Shown: in pieces, positions 1-12,678 of the stretch
How positions within the stretch are numbered: the first letter of the stretch is position 1
How the letters are laid out: each line of letters opens with the position of its first letter
NCBI GenBank assembly: GCA_010015805.1
Contig: ML978121.1
Location: 3,782,001 to 3,846,000 of the forward strand
DNA: 64,000 nt
Direction of reading: 5' to 3'
From: Rhizodiscina lignyota
Taxonomy: Eukaryota > Ascomycota > Dothideomycetes > Aulographales > Rhizodiscinaceae
Program-made: the position numbers and the translations under genes
The notes under the pieces: model-generated
Told to the model about the DNA's origin: nothing
Seen by the model: only the letters and a program-made list of their open reading frames with translations
The model's database searches: none

Positions 1-489
1 GACTGAACCGGTGGGTATCCAGGGTAACCACGGTCCAGGTTGGACGTACCTAACCGCAGGTGCGTTGAGTACCCGAATCGGATCACTGGATGCATGTTGC
101 TAGGGGAAGGGGAATCCTTGGCACAGACTAATAAACAGTTTCTCTGAAAATGCACACGCGTTAGGAATCATCGCTCCGTAAAATTCTGAGGCATTTTGTA
201 TGAGCATAAAGGTTAGCGCTTACAAAACGTTGGTCATGTTTTTCACATTCTCCACCGAAAGAGATTTTACGTCACCGTGGCCTGCCGAAACGCGCACTCG
301 TACGACAAGCACGGCCTCTTTCCTTCCTTCATCAACTATTTCGCCGCACAATGGAGACAAACATAGGAGTATGAATTTGAGGCCTTCACTCTTTCGGTCC
401 AAGTAACTTACATTGATACTTCAGATGTCCCACCTTGCCGTTCTCGACGACTTTCTTTAAACGTGTCCAATCCCTGGCGACGATCAACG
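1..489. other. Upstream region without a recognised gene
   Basis: Sequence before the first gene. Open frames here are short and match nothing I recognise. It probably holds the promoter and 5' leader of the membrane-protein gene that starts at 490, possibly with an upstream non-coding exon. Confidence 0.4.
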
Positions 490-1836
490 ATGGCCAGGAA
501 CCGAATCTTCAAATCAAGACCGGCCCCTTTCGCTAATCGCGACGATGTTCAAGTGAAGGATGGGAAGATCTATGGGCCTCTAGGGCTCTTCAATCCGACG
601 CGCGCGCGATTTGCGCGAGTTGTCACCGCGGATGAGGCCGGGCAAACGCCCGCTAGTCAAGTGCAATATGAATGGCGATCCCGTGATAACAGGAAAGGTT
701 TGTCTGACTTGAACAATTTTGCAGAACTTTGACTATGAGATTGTGGCTAATATCAAGATGCAGGCCGACACGCGCTCATTATCCCGGCCGGCGCGACTGG
801 TGACCATCTACCACGCCCAACTTCGCGTCCTTCAGCGGTACTCCAGGGCATCGGACGCATGTTTACTACCTTTCCATGGTGGGACGTTTCCTTCCTCGTC
901 GCATTCTTCTTTTCCGTTGGATGCGCGATCTTCATTGTTTGCGGTCTCTTCTACTGGCTGCCTCTTGTTGCACCGAGCTCCGAGTTCCCGGATGAGGTCG
1001 CGACAGCCGGAGGTGTGACTTCTTTTATTGGAGGCACGCTATTCCAAATTGGCGCCATCTTTCTAGTAATCGAGGCGGTGAATGAAAATCAGACAGGGTG
1101 CTTTGGCTGGGAGCTCCAGCGGGTGCTGTCCAAGCACGGATCCAAATCCGAAAGCGCCAGTCTCCAGTACAGACCCGAGAAAGATAGTTGCCAGCACTCC
1201 CAAGCTTGTCATCAAGGCCTTTTAACGGCTACGCCTGGATCAAAAGTCTCCGATGCTCGTGTTCATCGAAAATGGACATGGTGGCCAACATGGCACGAAC
1301 TCCGGACGCACTACTTCCACGAGATTGGCTTCGTCAGCTCCTTCGTTGAATTTGTTGGTGCAACCATATTCTGGGTCAATACAATTCTTAGCTTGCCCGG
1401 TGCCTTCAACCACCTGAGTCAGGGTGTGCTTTGGGGTTTATACTGGCTGACCTATCTCGTCGGCGGCGTATTTTTCATTATTGCTTCTGGTCTGTACTTG
1501 CTCGAAACTCAGCCGAATTGGTACACACCTGCACCCCACTTGCTCGGATGGCATATTGGCTTTTGGAATATGATTGGCTCGGTTGGGTGGACATTGGCGG
1601 CGTCTTTGGGGTACGTAAACGCTCAGCTCATTCTGAGGCGTTATTGGCGTCTCGCGTAGCCTTATGAACATTATTGCTCACACCTTTACAGGTACTGCAA
1701 TCTGTCCGGTTGCGAATATCAAAGTGACTTGACCTTGATCTGGGCTTCCGTCGCCTTCTTGATCGGAAGCCTTCTTCTGTGGTATGAGGCCTTGAACAAG
1801 TATCCGGTGGAACGAGAAAGGGCACACAAGTCTTGA
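490..1836 (+). CDS. Six-helix integral membrane protein of unknown function
   Basis: Three exons: 490-697, 758-1610 and 1692-1836, giving 401 aa. Both introns (60 and 81 nt) restore frame exactly, and the first has a clear CTAAT branch site before its AG. The start is the first ATG of the open frame (MARNRIF...); the earlier in-frame start at 463 is a GTG. The soluble N-terminus is followed by the segment ALIIPAGATGDH and then about six hydrophobic helices: around the GIGRMFTTFPWWDVSF segment, GGVTSFIGGTLFQIGAIF, the VEFVGATIFW segment, GLYWLTYLVGGVFFII, the GFWNMIGSVGW segment, and LIWASVAFLIGSLLLWYE in the last exon. The order and motifs resemble a widespread, uncharacterised family of fungal membrane proteins. 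No enzymatic or transporter signature is visible. It converges on the giant gene 182 nt downstream. Confidence 0.8.
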
Positions 1837-2018
1837 AGTCCGCATTGGTAAAAGTTGAAAGATTATTAATTCGATATGTACAATTATTGACGCGCACATG
1901 TAACTCTATGATGCACGTCTAAACTAGGATTCAACTACCATTCTCAAAGAGGAGATTCTCACAATTATCGCCATGTGCATCCAGATCCAAGAGTCCAAAA
2001 AGCGCCAGCCTCTAGATT

Positions 2019-5000
2019 CTAAGAACTCTCAGTCTTGTCTTGTTCTCGATCCTCCTCCATTAATCCCATTGCTCTTTCTTTCAACAGATCCAATATGCTC
2101 TTCCGCATCTCTGAATCATCCTCTTCTTCTTCGGGGATATGGCCTTCAGGCTTTTCTACCTGCTCCTGTCCGGTAGAATTGGCACCCGCATCCTGGTGAA
2201 CCTCTTCGTCTTTGCGGAAAGCTTCGTCCTCATGGACTAGTTCACTGGCGGCAACTTTCTCATCACTAGCGGCTGGCTCATCGCTGTGGACCTGAAGAGG
2301 TAGATCTTGTTCATGTGGCAAATGTTTGTAGGCGTCTCCTTCATCTTGCTTAGTTGCTTCATTTCCCATAGCGGAATGACCACTCTGTGGCTCGACTGGA
2401 TCTGAGGGAGCATCGACGTTGGGGGAATCTATGTTAGTTTCTCCCTCAGTCTGGTTGCTCGTGTGTTTCTCAGGGAAATCTTCCTCCAACTCTCCTTTGT
2501 TTTCGATGTTTGCATGTTTATCGGAAGATCCCTCATCATGCTCTTCCTCTGGGTGGCTTGTGTCTTGATCAGAGTGTCCAGTATGCGACTCGGTTTGATC
2601 TGGAATTTCGGCAGATGGCACCGATTCCACTGCAGCAGGTTCTTGCGATTTTCCAACTTCCGTTGCTGAACTCTCGTGAGCGGTAATATCATGAACGTCA
2701 GAGGGTTGCTCCGCTGGGATTTCTTTGGGCGCCGGTTCAATCGTTTCATGTTCCGGAGATTCTGTAGGTGAGACCACAACAGCACTGTCTGGATGCTTTT
2801 CTTGGCTCTCTTCTTCATGTTGCACAAGTTCCCAATCATCAGCAACAGTGTGTTCTCCGCTTTCATGTTCAACCTCTTCAGCGGCCTTCTCGTCAGTCGG
2901 CTCTTCGTGGTTGCCAGACTCTCCCCGAACATCTTCCTCTGCGTAGCTTGTGGATTCTGCTTTCGCAGCGGATTCCTGCTCTTTGTCTTTGCTAACCTGT
3001 TCGTGCTGGTCATCACCGGCCGTTTCGTCGTGTTTATCATCCTCTTCGTGTGGTTCGTTACCAATGGATTCCTGATGTGATTGATCAGTAGATTCGTTGG
3101 CTGCCTCTTGCTCCGTTTCATCAGCAGGGCCGTCTGTCTCTTCATGCGTGACTGGCATTTCAAATCGCACACGCTTCTCACTTCTAGGCGTCAACGGTGA
3201 AGAGGCGCGCTGTTCCCAGCCAGTAGGCTCATTATCTGTACTAGCGTGTCCGTTGAGTGCAGCAGCTCCCTCAGTTTCAATGTGCTGCTGCTCATTTCTC
3301 GTCTCTTCTCCATTGCCAGTCTGTTCCTTTATTGCAGTTGAATCTTCGGTGATGGGTTCTTCTTCGGTTCCAATGTTCTCCGCCTCATGGGTATGTCCTT
3401 CGGTAGCAGAGCCGTCTCCGGGACTGGCATGCTCTTCAATTCCAGCTTCCGGCACCTCATGGACTTCTGCAGTGGCGTTATCGCGGCCCTCAACCTTTTC
3501 ATCTCCTTGGGTCGATTCTCCAGGAACTTCGAGAGTTTTGTCGGTACTGGAGCGATCTTCATGAGCACCGGTGTTGTCTGCAGACGCTTCATCACCGGCC
3601 TCTGCTTCAGGCCCCGCGCGACTTTCGCTCTCTACAGAAATTACATCATGCTCCGTTTCGGGTGCGACTTCCTCTGATCCTTTTCCCAGGGCATTTGTTT
3701 CAGGGACTGCCTCTGGTTCATGCACGGCTTCTGGTTCTGGTTCGTGAACAGCCTTTAGCTGAGCAAGCTCTGCCTTTGGCTCTGGTTCATGAGCGAGCTC
3801 TTCCGCGATAGCAGGGTCTTCCTCGTGAGCGGGCTCTTCCTCGACAGCGGGGTTTTCCACGTGAATAGGCTCTTCCTCGTGAGCGGGCTCTTCCTCGACA
3901 GCGGGTTCTTCCTCGACAGCGGCCTCTTCCTCAACAGCGGGCTCTTCCTCAACAGCGGCCTCTTCCTCAACAGCGGGCTCTTCCTCAACAGCGGGCTCTT
4001 CCTCGATAGCGGGCTCTTCCACGTGAATAGGCTCTTCCTCGTAAGCGGGCTCTTCCTCAACAGCGGGGTTTTCCACATGAACAGGCTCTTCCTCGACAGC
4101 AGGGGTTCCCTCGAGAGCAGGCACTTCCTCGTGGGCAGGCGCTTCTTCGACAGCAGGCGTTTCCTCGTGAGCTGGCGCTTCTTCCTCGTGAGCTGGTCTT
4201 TCCTCTAGTTCGTGAGCCGCCTCTATGGCTGGCTGTGGTTCTGGCTCGGGAGGCTCATGACTTTCTACAACAACTTCTGGGTCGCGGGCAGCTTCGCTTG
4301 GCTTTTGCATGCCCTCTGTGACTTCCTCCTTAGCATTATGTGGTGCCTCCTCGACGCTTTGACTTTCGGCTTGCTCAGTAGCGCTCTCGTGGGAGACCTC
4401 ATTTCTTGCCTCTGGCGAGATTTCTGCATCCTTTTCTATTGATGCCAGCACCGGGGCAGGTTGCTGTTCTGCAGAAGGCTCTTCCTCTTGCTGTTCGCTA
4501 GATTCAGTCTCGGGGCCTGCTGGCTGATGTTCTGCAACTTGATCGGACACAGGTTCCAGCTTTTGCTCGCTAGAAGTGCCATGTTCATCGGCCGGAACTA
4601 TTTCGTCTGGGACCTGGTTCGACACATCTCCCATATCTTCGTGCGAGCTGGGGGTTGCTTCTTCGTTTTGCATGACCTCTGCCTCATCCGTGGGCTCGAT
4701 ATGTTCTCCAATATCTGCGATTTCGGCACCTTCTGCAGTGTCTTTTTCAGCCTTCTCAACTTCAAGATCATCAGTCTCATGAATTTGCTCTTGAGCATCG
4801 TGTTCGGTGTCGCCTTCCGTGTCATGGGGAGCGTCTTCGACATGGTCATCGGCTTGGGACGCTGACGGCTCAGCAGGTTCTTCAGCATGTTCTTGCTTAG
4901 GTTCATCATGTTTATCCGCAGGAACATCTCCACTGTAAGTTGCACGGGTTTCGGCTTCGGGGATATTGCTTGGCTCTGGATGAATTGCCTCTTCGGGATG

Positions 5001-8000
5001 TGGTTCTTCTGTGACACGGTCAGGTGGAGATTGTGAGATTGTGTCATGCTCAGCTTCGGTGCCCTCAGGCAGACTGTTCTCTGTGGGTTCGGCATCGCGT
5101 GCCGTCGGGGTCTCAGTAGTTGGACCTGCGACAGCTTCCGATTCCTCATGGACTTGTGTGTCGTCTGTCTGGGCTTCCGCTGGCTTTTCTGCCGCCACAG
5201 TCTCCTCTATGTCTCGACTGGAGGATGTGGGCTCGATGTCGTCATTGTCGACACTGCTGGAAGTCGCCTCGCCCGATTCGGTGTCCTGACCAAGGAGGTG
5301 TTTAGTCGGTGAGAGAACACCCTTCTCAATGTCATGGACAATCCCTTTAACCAATGTGTCCGGCCTTGTCGTGGCTGGATCATCTTCCAAGTTTTCACTG
5401 TCGCCTTCGACGGCCTCAGAATGTTCCGGAACTTGTTCCGGAGCATGTTGAGTTTCTTGAGCGTCACTAGGTGCATCTGAAGTATGCGCCACCTCCTCCA
5501 AAGGCTCTTTCGCTGAGACATCCCGTGCCTGCTCAACGTCCTCCTCTTTTTCAGTTTCGGTGTTAGGTTCAGCGGCGTGCTCAAACGATTCTGGTTCCTC
5601 TGTTGCAGTATGCTCTGAAACCGCGGGTAGACTTGATTCTGGTTCTGCTGCTTGGCTGTCCCGTGCATGCTCGATGGTAGTTTCGTCTTCATCGATAGGT
5701 ACAGGTTGATGAACCTCTTCGGTAGAAGGCGCGTCAGCTTTCTGAGACGTTTCAGCTTTTTCGTTAGTGCCTTCTATCTTATTTCTTTCGGTTTCCAGGG
5801 GAATATGCTGTTGGTCAGCTTCGTCTACAGTACTTGCGGGAGGTTGCATCTCGTGGCTTTCGGTCTCAGCACTTTCAGCACTTTCCAATTCCCGGCTCTG
5901 ACTAGGAGCATGAGTGGCGTCTGCTGAAACATGTTCTTCTACCTGTTGCGATTCCGTGACTGGTGCTTCCTCGGCAATTAAAGTATCATCCAAACTGCCT
6001 TGAGATTGCTCAGGGGGTTGTTGCTCTGATGTTGTTGCTTCAGCTTCCTCATTCACCACATCTGCAGCAGGGGCATCGCTCTCCGCTGGTGCAGCACCTC
6101 CGCTTTCAGTGGTCTCCGCGTCCGGTTTCTCATGTGAAATGGCTTCAGCAGCTACTGGTGCAGGAGCTGCAGTATCTGGATCATCGTGCACATCACTCGT
6201 CTCCGGTACTCCGGACGGCTCTACAGCCTTGCCAAGATCAGGCTGTTGTTCTTCCCAGTCGACAGAGGTGGAGGGCTCGAATGATGCTGATTTTGGGGAT
6301 GTCTCCTCGGAGGTTTCGTGCGAAGGAGCAATATCGCCGGCATGGTGCTCATGGTGCTCCTCTTCTTCGTGCATTTCGGCTAGATCTTGTTCTATTTCGC
6401 GTTGCTCTCGTTCTGTGGTTGCTTCAGTGTGAGCTGCAGAATCTTTAGGCAACTCTGGCCCTTTACGCTGCAACTCGACACCTTCTGCGTGCGGTGGCGG
6501 GATATCATCCAGCTCTGGATGTTGAACGTTAGGTTCCTCAATCGCATCTCCACGTTCTATGTCGTGCGATGCTGAGTGCTCCACAGGCTCCTCCTTTGGC
6601 GCAGGGACAGCACTACTATCTGGCTCATCTGGCTCATCTGGATGTTCTTGGATTGCACTTGGGGCGGTATCGAGATCACGTTCGGTGTGAGCGACTTCTT
6701 CATGCCCTGGGCCGGCGGAAGTTGGGATATCGCATTCTTGCTCGGATAGTTTCTGTTCAACCGCTTCAGAAGCACCCGGGCCCTTGTGATCGCTCTCCAT
6801 GTCCTCGTGTCCTGGAATTTCTCTTGCAGTTGTATCCAATGCCTCTGGCGCTGGTTCGGCATGTGAGGACTCTACCTCCTTTTCTGCACCTTTTTCAGAC
6901 TTTGACGCTTTATGACCCTTCAGCGCTTCTTCAGCAGCGAGCTTGGCCGCTTCAGCAGCTGCTAACTTCTCTGCGAGGTCTGCCAATTGGGATTTCGTAG
7001 ACTCGTGGTCTTCGGCGTCCTTCTCCAGCGCAGCGATACGGGTCTGGGCATCGTTGAGTTCAGATTTTGTCTGCTCGTGGCCCGAACTTGTTTGTTCAAG
7101 TTCTGCAAGTTTCGACTTTGCAGAATCGAGGTCGGTCCTTATTGAAGAAAGCTCAGACTTAGTTGACTCGTGCGTGGTCGCCGCAGCTTCGAGTTCCGCA
7201 ATCTGTGATTTCGCAGACTGTAGTTCTGACATTGCAGTCTCATGCTTCACAGCATCGGCTTGCAGCTGCTCAAAATGTGACTTGGTAGTTTCCAATTCCG
7301 ATCGCGTGGCTTCGTGTGCTGTTGCAGCCTCCTCAAGTTCTGTGATATGTGATTTGGCAGACTGAAGATCGGATATTGTAGCCTCATGCTGCGCGGCGTC
7401 GGCTTGCAATTGCTCTATATGTGACTTCTTAACCTCCAACTCTAATTGCGTAGCTTCGTGTACTGCCGCAGCAGCCTCGAGATCTGCCAGGCGGGATCTT
7501 GCGGATTCAAGGTCAGATTTCGTAACCTCGTGCGTGGCAGCGTCAGCGTGCAGAGTTTCTAACCGCGACTTCGCAGCGTCCAATTCTGACCGCGTAGTCT
7601 CATGTGCTAATACGGCAGCCTCGAGGTCTGCAACACGCGATCTGGCGGATTCGAGATCTGATTTGGTAACATCGTGCGCCGCTGCATCAGCATTCAATTG
7701 CTCGAGTTGCGCTTTTACGCCGTCTAGTTCTGACCGGGTGGCCTCATGTACTGTAGCGGCAGCCTCTAGCTCTGTAACGCGAGATCTGGCAGATTCAAGG
7801 TCAGACCTTGTAACCTCATGGGCTGTAGCATCAGCTTGCAATTGCTCAAGCCGTGCCTTTGCGTCGTCCAGTTCAGAGCGCGTGGCCTCGTGCGTATTCA
7901 CAGACTCCTCCAACTCGACCAGTCGTGTCTTGGCGGTCTCAAGCTCGGCCATACTGGCGTTGCGGGTTCCCACATCGCTCTCTAGTTGCTCAACTCGTGA

Positions 8001-11000
8001 CTTAGCGGCTTCAAGTTCGGTGCGCGTAGATTGGTGGGTAGCTACAGCGGTCTCCAATTCCGCCACGCGAGTGGCAGAGCGCTCCAGTTCGGATTTCGTT
8101 GCTTCGTGAGTTTCCCGGTCGGTCTCCAGTTGCTCTAGTCGTGTCTTTGCCGTGTCGAGCTCTTCGCGGGTGGATTCGTGCGTAGTTGCAGCTGTTTCCA
8201 GATCTACGAGGCGTGCAGTTAGGCGTTCCAACTCTGATTTCGTTGCCTCATGGACTTCTTTGTCACCCTCGAGCCGCCCAACTTGTGCCTTGGCCGTGTC
8301 GAGCTCTGCGCGTGTAGATTCGTGCATAGCTTCTAATTCGGCGAGACGCTGTGTTGATCGTTCGAGGTCAGACTTGGTTGCTTCATGACCTTCTATGTCA
8401 TCCTCGAGCTGTTCAACTCGTGCTTTCGCAGCTTCAAGCTCCGCACGTGTAGATTCATGAGTAGCCGTAGCAGCATCAAATTCGGTGATGCGTGCAGTGG
8501 AGCGCTCCAACTCCGACTTTGTTGTTTCATGACTTTGAGCGTCACTTTCAAGCTGCTCTACTCGCGTTTTCTCAGCCTCGAGCTCCGAGCGTGTAGATTC
8601 GTGTGCAGCTGTAGCAGCAGCAATAGCAGCCTCCAACTCCGCAACACGCGCAGTTGATTGCTCGAATTCGGATTTAGTTGCTTCGTGGGCTTTTGCATCG
8701 CTTTCGAGCTGCTCCACTCTAGCTCTCGCAGCTTCGAGTTCCGAGCGTGTAGATTCGTTTGTGGACTCGTGTACTGATGTAATAGCCTCCAGCTCACTAA
8801 CACGCGCAATGGCCCGTTCCAGCTCTGTCTTCGTCGATTCGTGGCTTTGTGCATCGTTTTGAAGCTGCTCCAATTCAGCCCTCACAGCCTCAAGCTCCGA
8901 CCGTGTGGATTGGTGTGCAGCTACATCAGCTTCCAATTCACCAACGCGCGCGGTTGATCGCTCTATCTCAGCCTTATGGGTTTCTGCGTCGTTTTCGAGC
9001 AGCTCCAATCGTGCCTTCGCTCCATCATGGTCCGCCTCAAGCGCCGAGCGCGTGGATTCATGTGCAGCGGCACTTGCTTCTAATTCGCCAACACGTGCAA
9101 TGGACCGCTCCAGCTCTGCCTTTGTTGACTCGTGGAGCTTGACATCATCCTCGGATGTCTGCAATCGCGCCTTGGCCGCCTCGAGACCCGCCTTTGCGGT
9201 ATCGAGCTCTGCTTTCGTCGATTCATGCAAGCTTGCATTTTCCTGAAGTTGAGCAATCTTCGTGCTAGCCGAATCGAGGTCAGATTTCGTAGCCGCATGA
9301 GCTTCGAGAAGTCGTGCGATTTCCTCTTCGTGGGCGGTTTCCGTCCCCTCGACGGCCGACTTGTTGGTTTGCAATTCGATCTCCAATTGCTCGATTTGCG
9401 CCCTGGCGGCACTGAGCTCATCTTTCGTTCCAGCAAGCGCCGCCTGGATTTCCTCGTGAAGAGCATGGTTCTTATTCTTGGCATCAAGTTGGCTTTGGAG
9501 TTCTTCTTCTAACGATGCGACACGACTTTCCGCAGTAGCAAGATCCGCCTTGGTCGTTCCGTGGCTTGTGACTTCTTCATTGAGGAGATCTGTTCCTCGC
9601 TTAGTCTCAGCTTGCAGTGAATCTGAGTGACCATCAATGTCTTTCTGCATAGAGAGAACCAGCTCGTGCGCTTTGTCTAGCTCAGCTCTTGTGCCATGGT
9701 GGCCTTCGATCTCTTCCTTCAATTTCTGAATCTCAGCCGTTGCTTCGTCCAGTTGGGCTTTTGTCGCTTCATGGCCATCCAGTGAGCGCTGAAGTGTTTC
9801 AACCTGGGCTGTGCGATCTTCCAAATCGCTCTTCGTGGTAGCATTGCTCTCGATTTCTAACTTCAGCGTCCGAATTTCCAAGGTGGCTTCTTCAAGTTGA
9901 GTTTTCGTTGCGTCGTGATCGGCTAAAGACCGCTGCAGTTCTTCGACCTGAGTGGTGATTCTAGCTCCCAAATCGCTCGTCGTGGTGGTATGGTTCTCGA
10001 TTTCCACCTTCAGTTTTTGAATTTCCGAGGTAGCCTCCTCAAGCTGAGCTTTCGTCGTCTCATGGCCATCTGAAGACCGGAGTAATTCTCCGATGCGGGT
10101 TTCCAAGTCGTTCTTTGTGTTGGCATGGCCATCGAGTTCTTCTCTCAGCTTCTGGACTTCCACAGTGATTTCCTCAAGCTGAATTTTTGTCGTTTCGTGG
10201 CCTTCCAAAGATCGCTGTAGTTCCTTGACTTGAGCGCCGTGGGCTTCTAAGTCAGCCTTGGTAGCAGCATGCCCTTCGATTTCAGTTTTCAGTCTGTGGA
10301 CTTCCAAATTGACTTCGTCGTGGGAGCTTTGAAGCTGCTCGAATTCAGCATTTCGTGCCTCAAGGTCCTTTGCCACGGTGGCATTGCTCTCCAGTTCAGA
10401 CCGAAGTCGTCCAATCTCGGACTTCGCCTCCTCATGTTGTGCTTCCAGCGCTGTAAAGCCTGCGATGAGTTCATTAAGACGCTGTAATTCCAACTGCGCT
10501 CCGTCGAGTTCAGCTTTCATCGCTTCATGTCCGTCTAAAGACCGCTGTAGATCTTCAGCTCGTGCGGTCCAAGTTTCTAAGTCGGTCTTATACGTCGCAT
10601 TGCCCTCGACTTCAGTCTTTAATCGATCGATTTCGGCACTCGCTTCGTCAAATGAGACTTGTTTTGCAGACCAGTCGGCGATGTCTTTCTCTAGTGATTG
10701 AATCTTTCCGAGAGCAGCTTCCAAGTCTGATTTTGTCGTCCCGTGCTCGCTTTCCAGTTGCTCCCTAGAAGTCGCAGCAGTTGATAACGACTCCTCGGCC
10801 GCAGCGAGCTTTTCCCTGATTGAATCGTGTTCTGTTTGCAGCTCTTCCAACTTCTTGACCGCCGCCGCAGAGGCTTCATCGTTACTCGAAGCAGAATTTC
10901 TCGCTGCTTCAAGTGCCTCGTTCGATGCTTGACGCTCCTTGTCCAGAATAGCATCTGCCTCGGACAGCCTGCTAGCTGCATCCTCTAGTTTAGCCCTCAT

Positions 11001-12678
11001 CTCACTGAGTTCAACTTCCTGCGCAGACTTTGACGATTCCAGAGCTTCTTTTGCGCTTGCAAGATCTGCTTCCAAAGCTGCAGTCTTCTCTGCGATTGCT
11101 CCATCACGGCCCTCGTCAAAGGTTGCCTTGCTTGCTTCCAGCTCCGCAATGATGGCGACTTTAGAATCCAAGTCGGTATTTCGTGATTCCAAATCTACCT
11201 TTGTTGCGTTGAGCGCATCATGAGCTTCTCTGAGCTGGTTCTCCGCTGCCGTTAGGCGGTCTTGGATATCCGTTGGAGCGGAACGGAGGCTTGCAGCCTC
11301 TGCCTCCAGAGCTAAGAGCTTCGCGTTCAGTTCGTCATTGGTGGCTTTCGAATCGGCAATTGCCTTCTCTAATACGTCCCGCGCAGCTGAATGTTCTCCT
11401 GTGGCTTGCTCTCCTGACTTCTTGGTACCCTCAAGCTCCTCTTGCAACCTTGCAATTTCAGCATCCAGACTGATTTTGACACTGGCATGTGCGGCCTGGG
11501 CTTCTTCCAGAGCCCTCGAAGCGCTTTCAGGATGCACCTGCGCGTCCTCTGGGGTTTGAATCGCGGCAGACGAAACAGCTTGAAGCTGCGACTGCATTGC
11601 CTCCAATTCTTCCCTTAGAGTCGCGAGCTGTGCCTCGAGATCCTTCTGGAGAGCATTAGCCTCATCCAATTCCTCCCTGAGAGCATCTCGTTCGGCCTCC
11701 AGTGCTTCCAGTTTCGGTCGGAGGTCCTCGATAGTGGATGATGGCTCGTCCACCTCACGAATAGTCCCAAGAGCTGAAGCCAGAGGCTTTTCTGAGGTCG
11801 GGGATGATGGCGTGGACCGGCGACGTTCAGTCTTCAACTGGTCATTGACACGTGCTAATTCCGCCTTGAGTGCATCCACTTCTCTCTCTACCTGGCTCTT
11901 TAATTGTTCGGTGAGCGCAGCAGACAAGTCTATCTGCTCAGTCAACACAGCGAGACGCCTCTCATGATCTTGCTCCATCGATTTCTTCCGAAGTCAGCAT
12001 AAGCTCCACTGTGACAGAGTTCCCAACACCTACAATTTTGTCCTGATATTCTCTATCAGACGACGCCTTCCCCGACTCCCGTCCAGCTTGTCTAGCATCT
12101 TTGATGTGTCCCACAACTTCCTCGGCAATCAGTTCTTCCAACGTCTTTTTCCTCTTGATAACCGGGAGGATGTCATCCTGCTCCCTCAGCAGAGACCTGG
12201 CATGCTCCAACTCCTCCCGCAATTTGTCCATCTCCGCACGCATGTCCGCCATTCTGGGGCTGCTGTGGACATCTTTGAGCAGAATGTTCTGCCCAGGTCG
12301 TTTCAAGCTGGAAGAATGTTTTGGGGAGTTGGTCGGGGATGTTCCGATTCCAGAATCTCCTCTTTTGCGGGTAGACGATGGTATAACGGCGTCAGAAGAG
12401 ATCGAGCGATCGACAGCCGGCGGGACTGACCGAGCAGGGCCAGGCGTGGAGGGGGAGCGGATGGGTCCAGGAGTTCCGGACCGCTTTTCGACTCTATCCC
12501 TTTGGGATAGTGCTTTTGATGAAGTGGGAGATCTGGCAGTGAGACCCGGCGTGCTGCTCCTCTGCCTCACTGGGGTTTGACGGCCTGATGTGCCGCTTCG
12601 GCCGTGTCTACTGGTTGTTAATGACGCATTCCGAGTAATAGCAGGCGTTATATACTTTGGACTGCGTGGAGCGGACAT
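2019..12678 (-). CDS. Giant coiled-coil / acidic-repeat protein, ~3536 aa
   Basis: Exon 1 is 12034-12678 and exon 2 is 2019-11984, a 9966-nt exon. The 49-nt intron (GTAGGT donor, GCTGAC branch site) joins ...SDREYQDKI to KSMEQDHERR in frame. Residues 1-120 are basic and Ser/Pro/Thr-rich. About 130-1905 is almost continuous predicted coiled coil, much of it built of ~24-residue units beginning HExT[KR]SELE. About 1906-3536 is a Glu/His/Pro-rich, probably disordered acidic tail with 6-residue EEEPAV/EEEPAH arrays. There are no membrane segments or catalytic motifs. This architecture suits a long filamentous tether or scaffold. Giant fungal tethers such as leashin (Woronin body to septum) are of similar size and style, but I see no motif that proves homology, so function is open. 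Both strands are open over the repeats because of composition; only this frame is continuous and has a splice-consistent start. Confidence 0.85.
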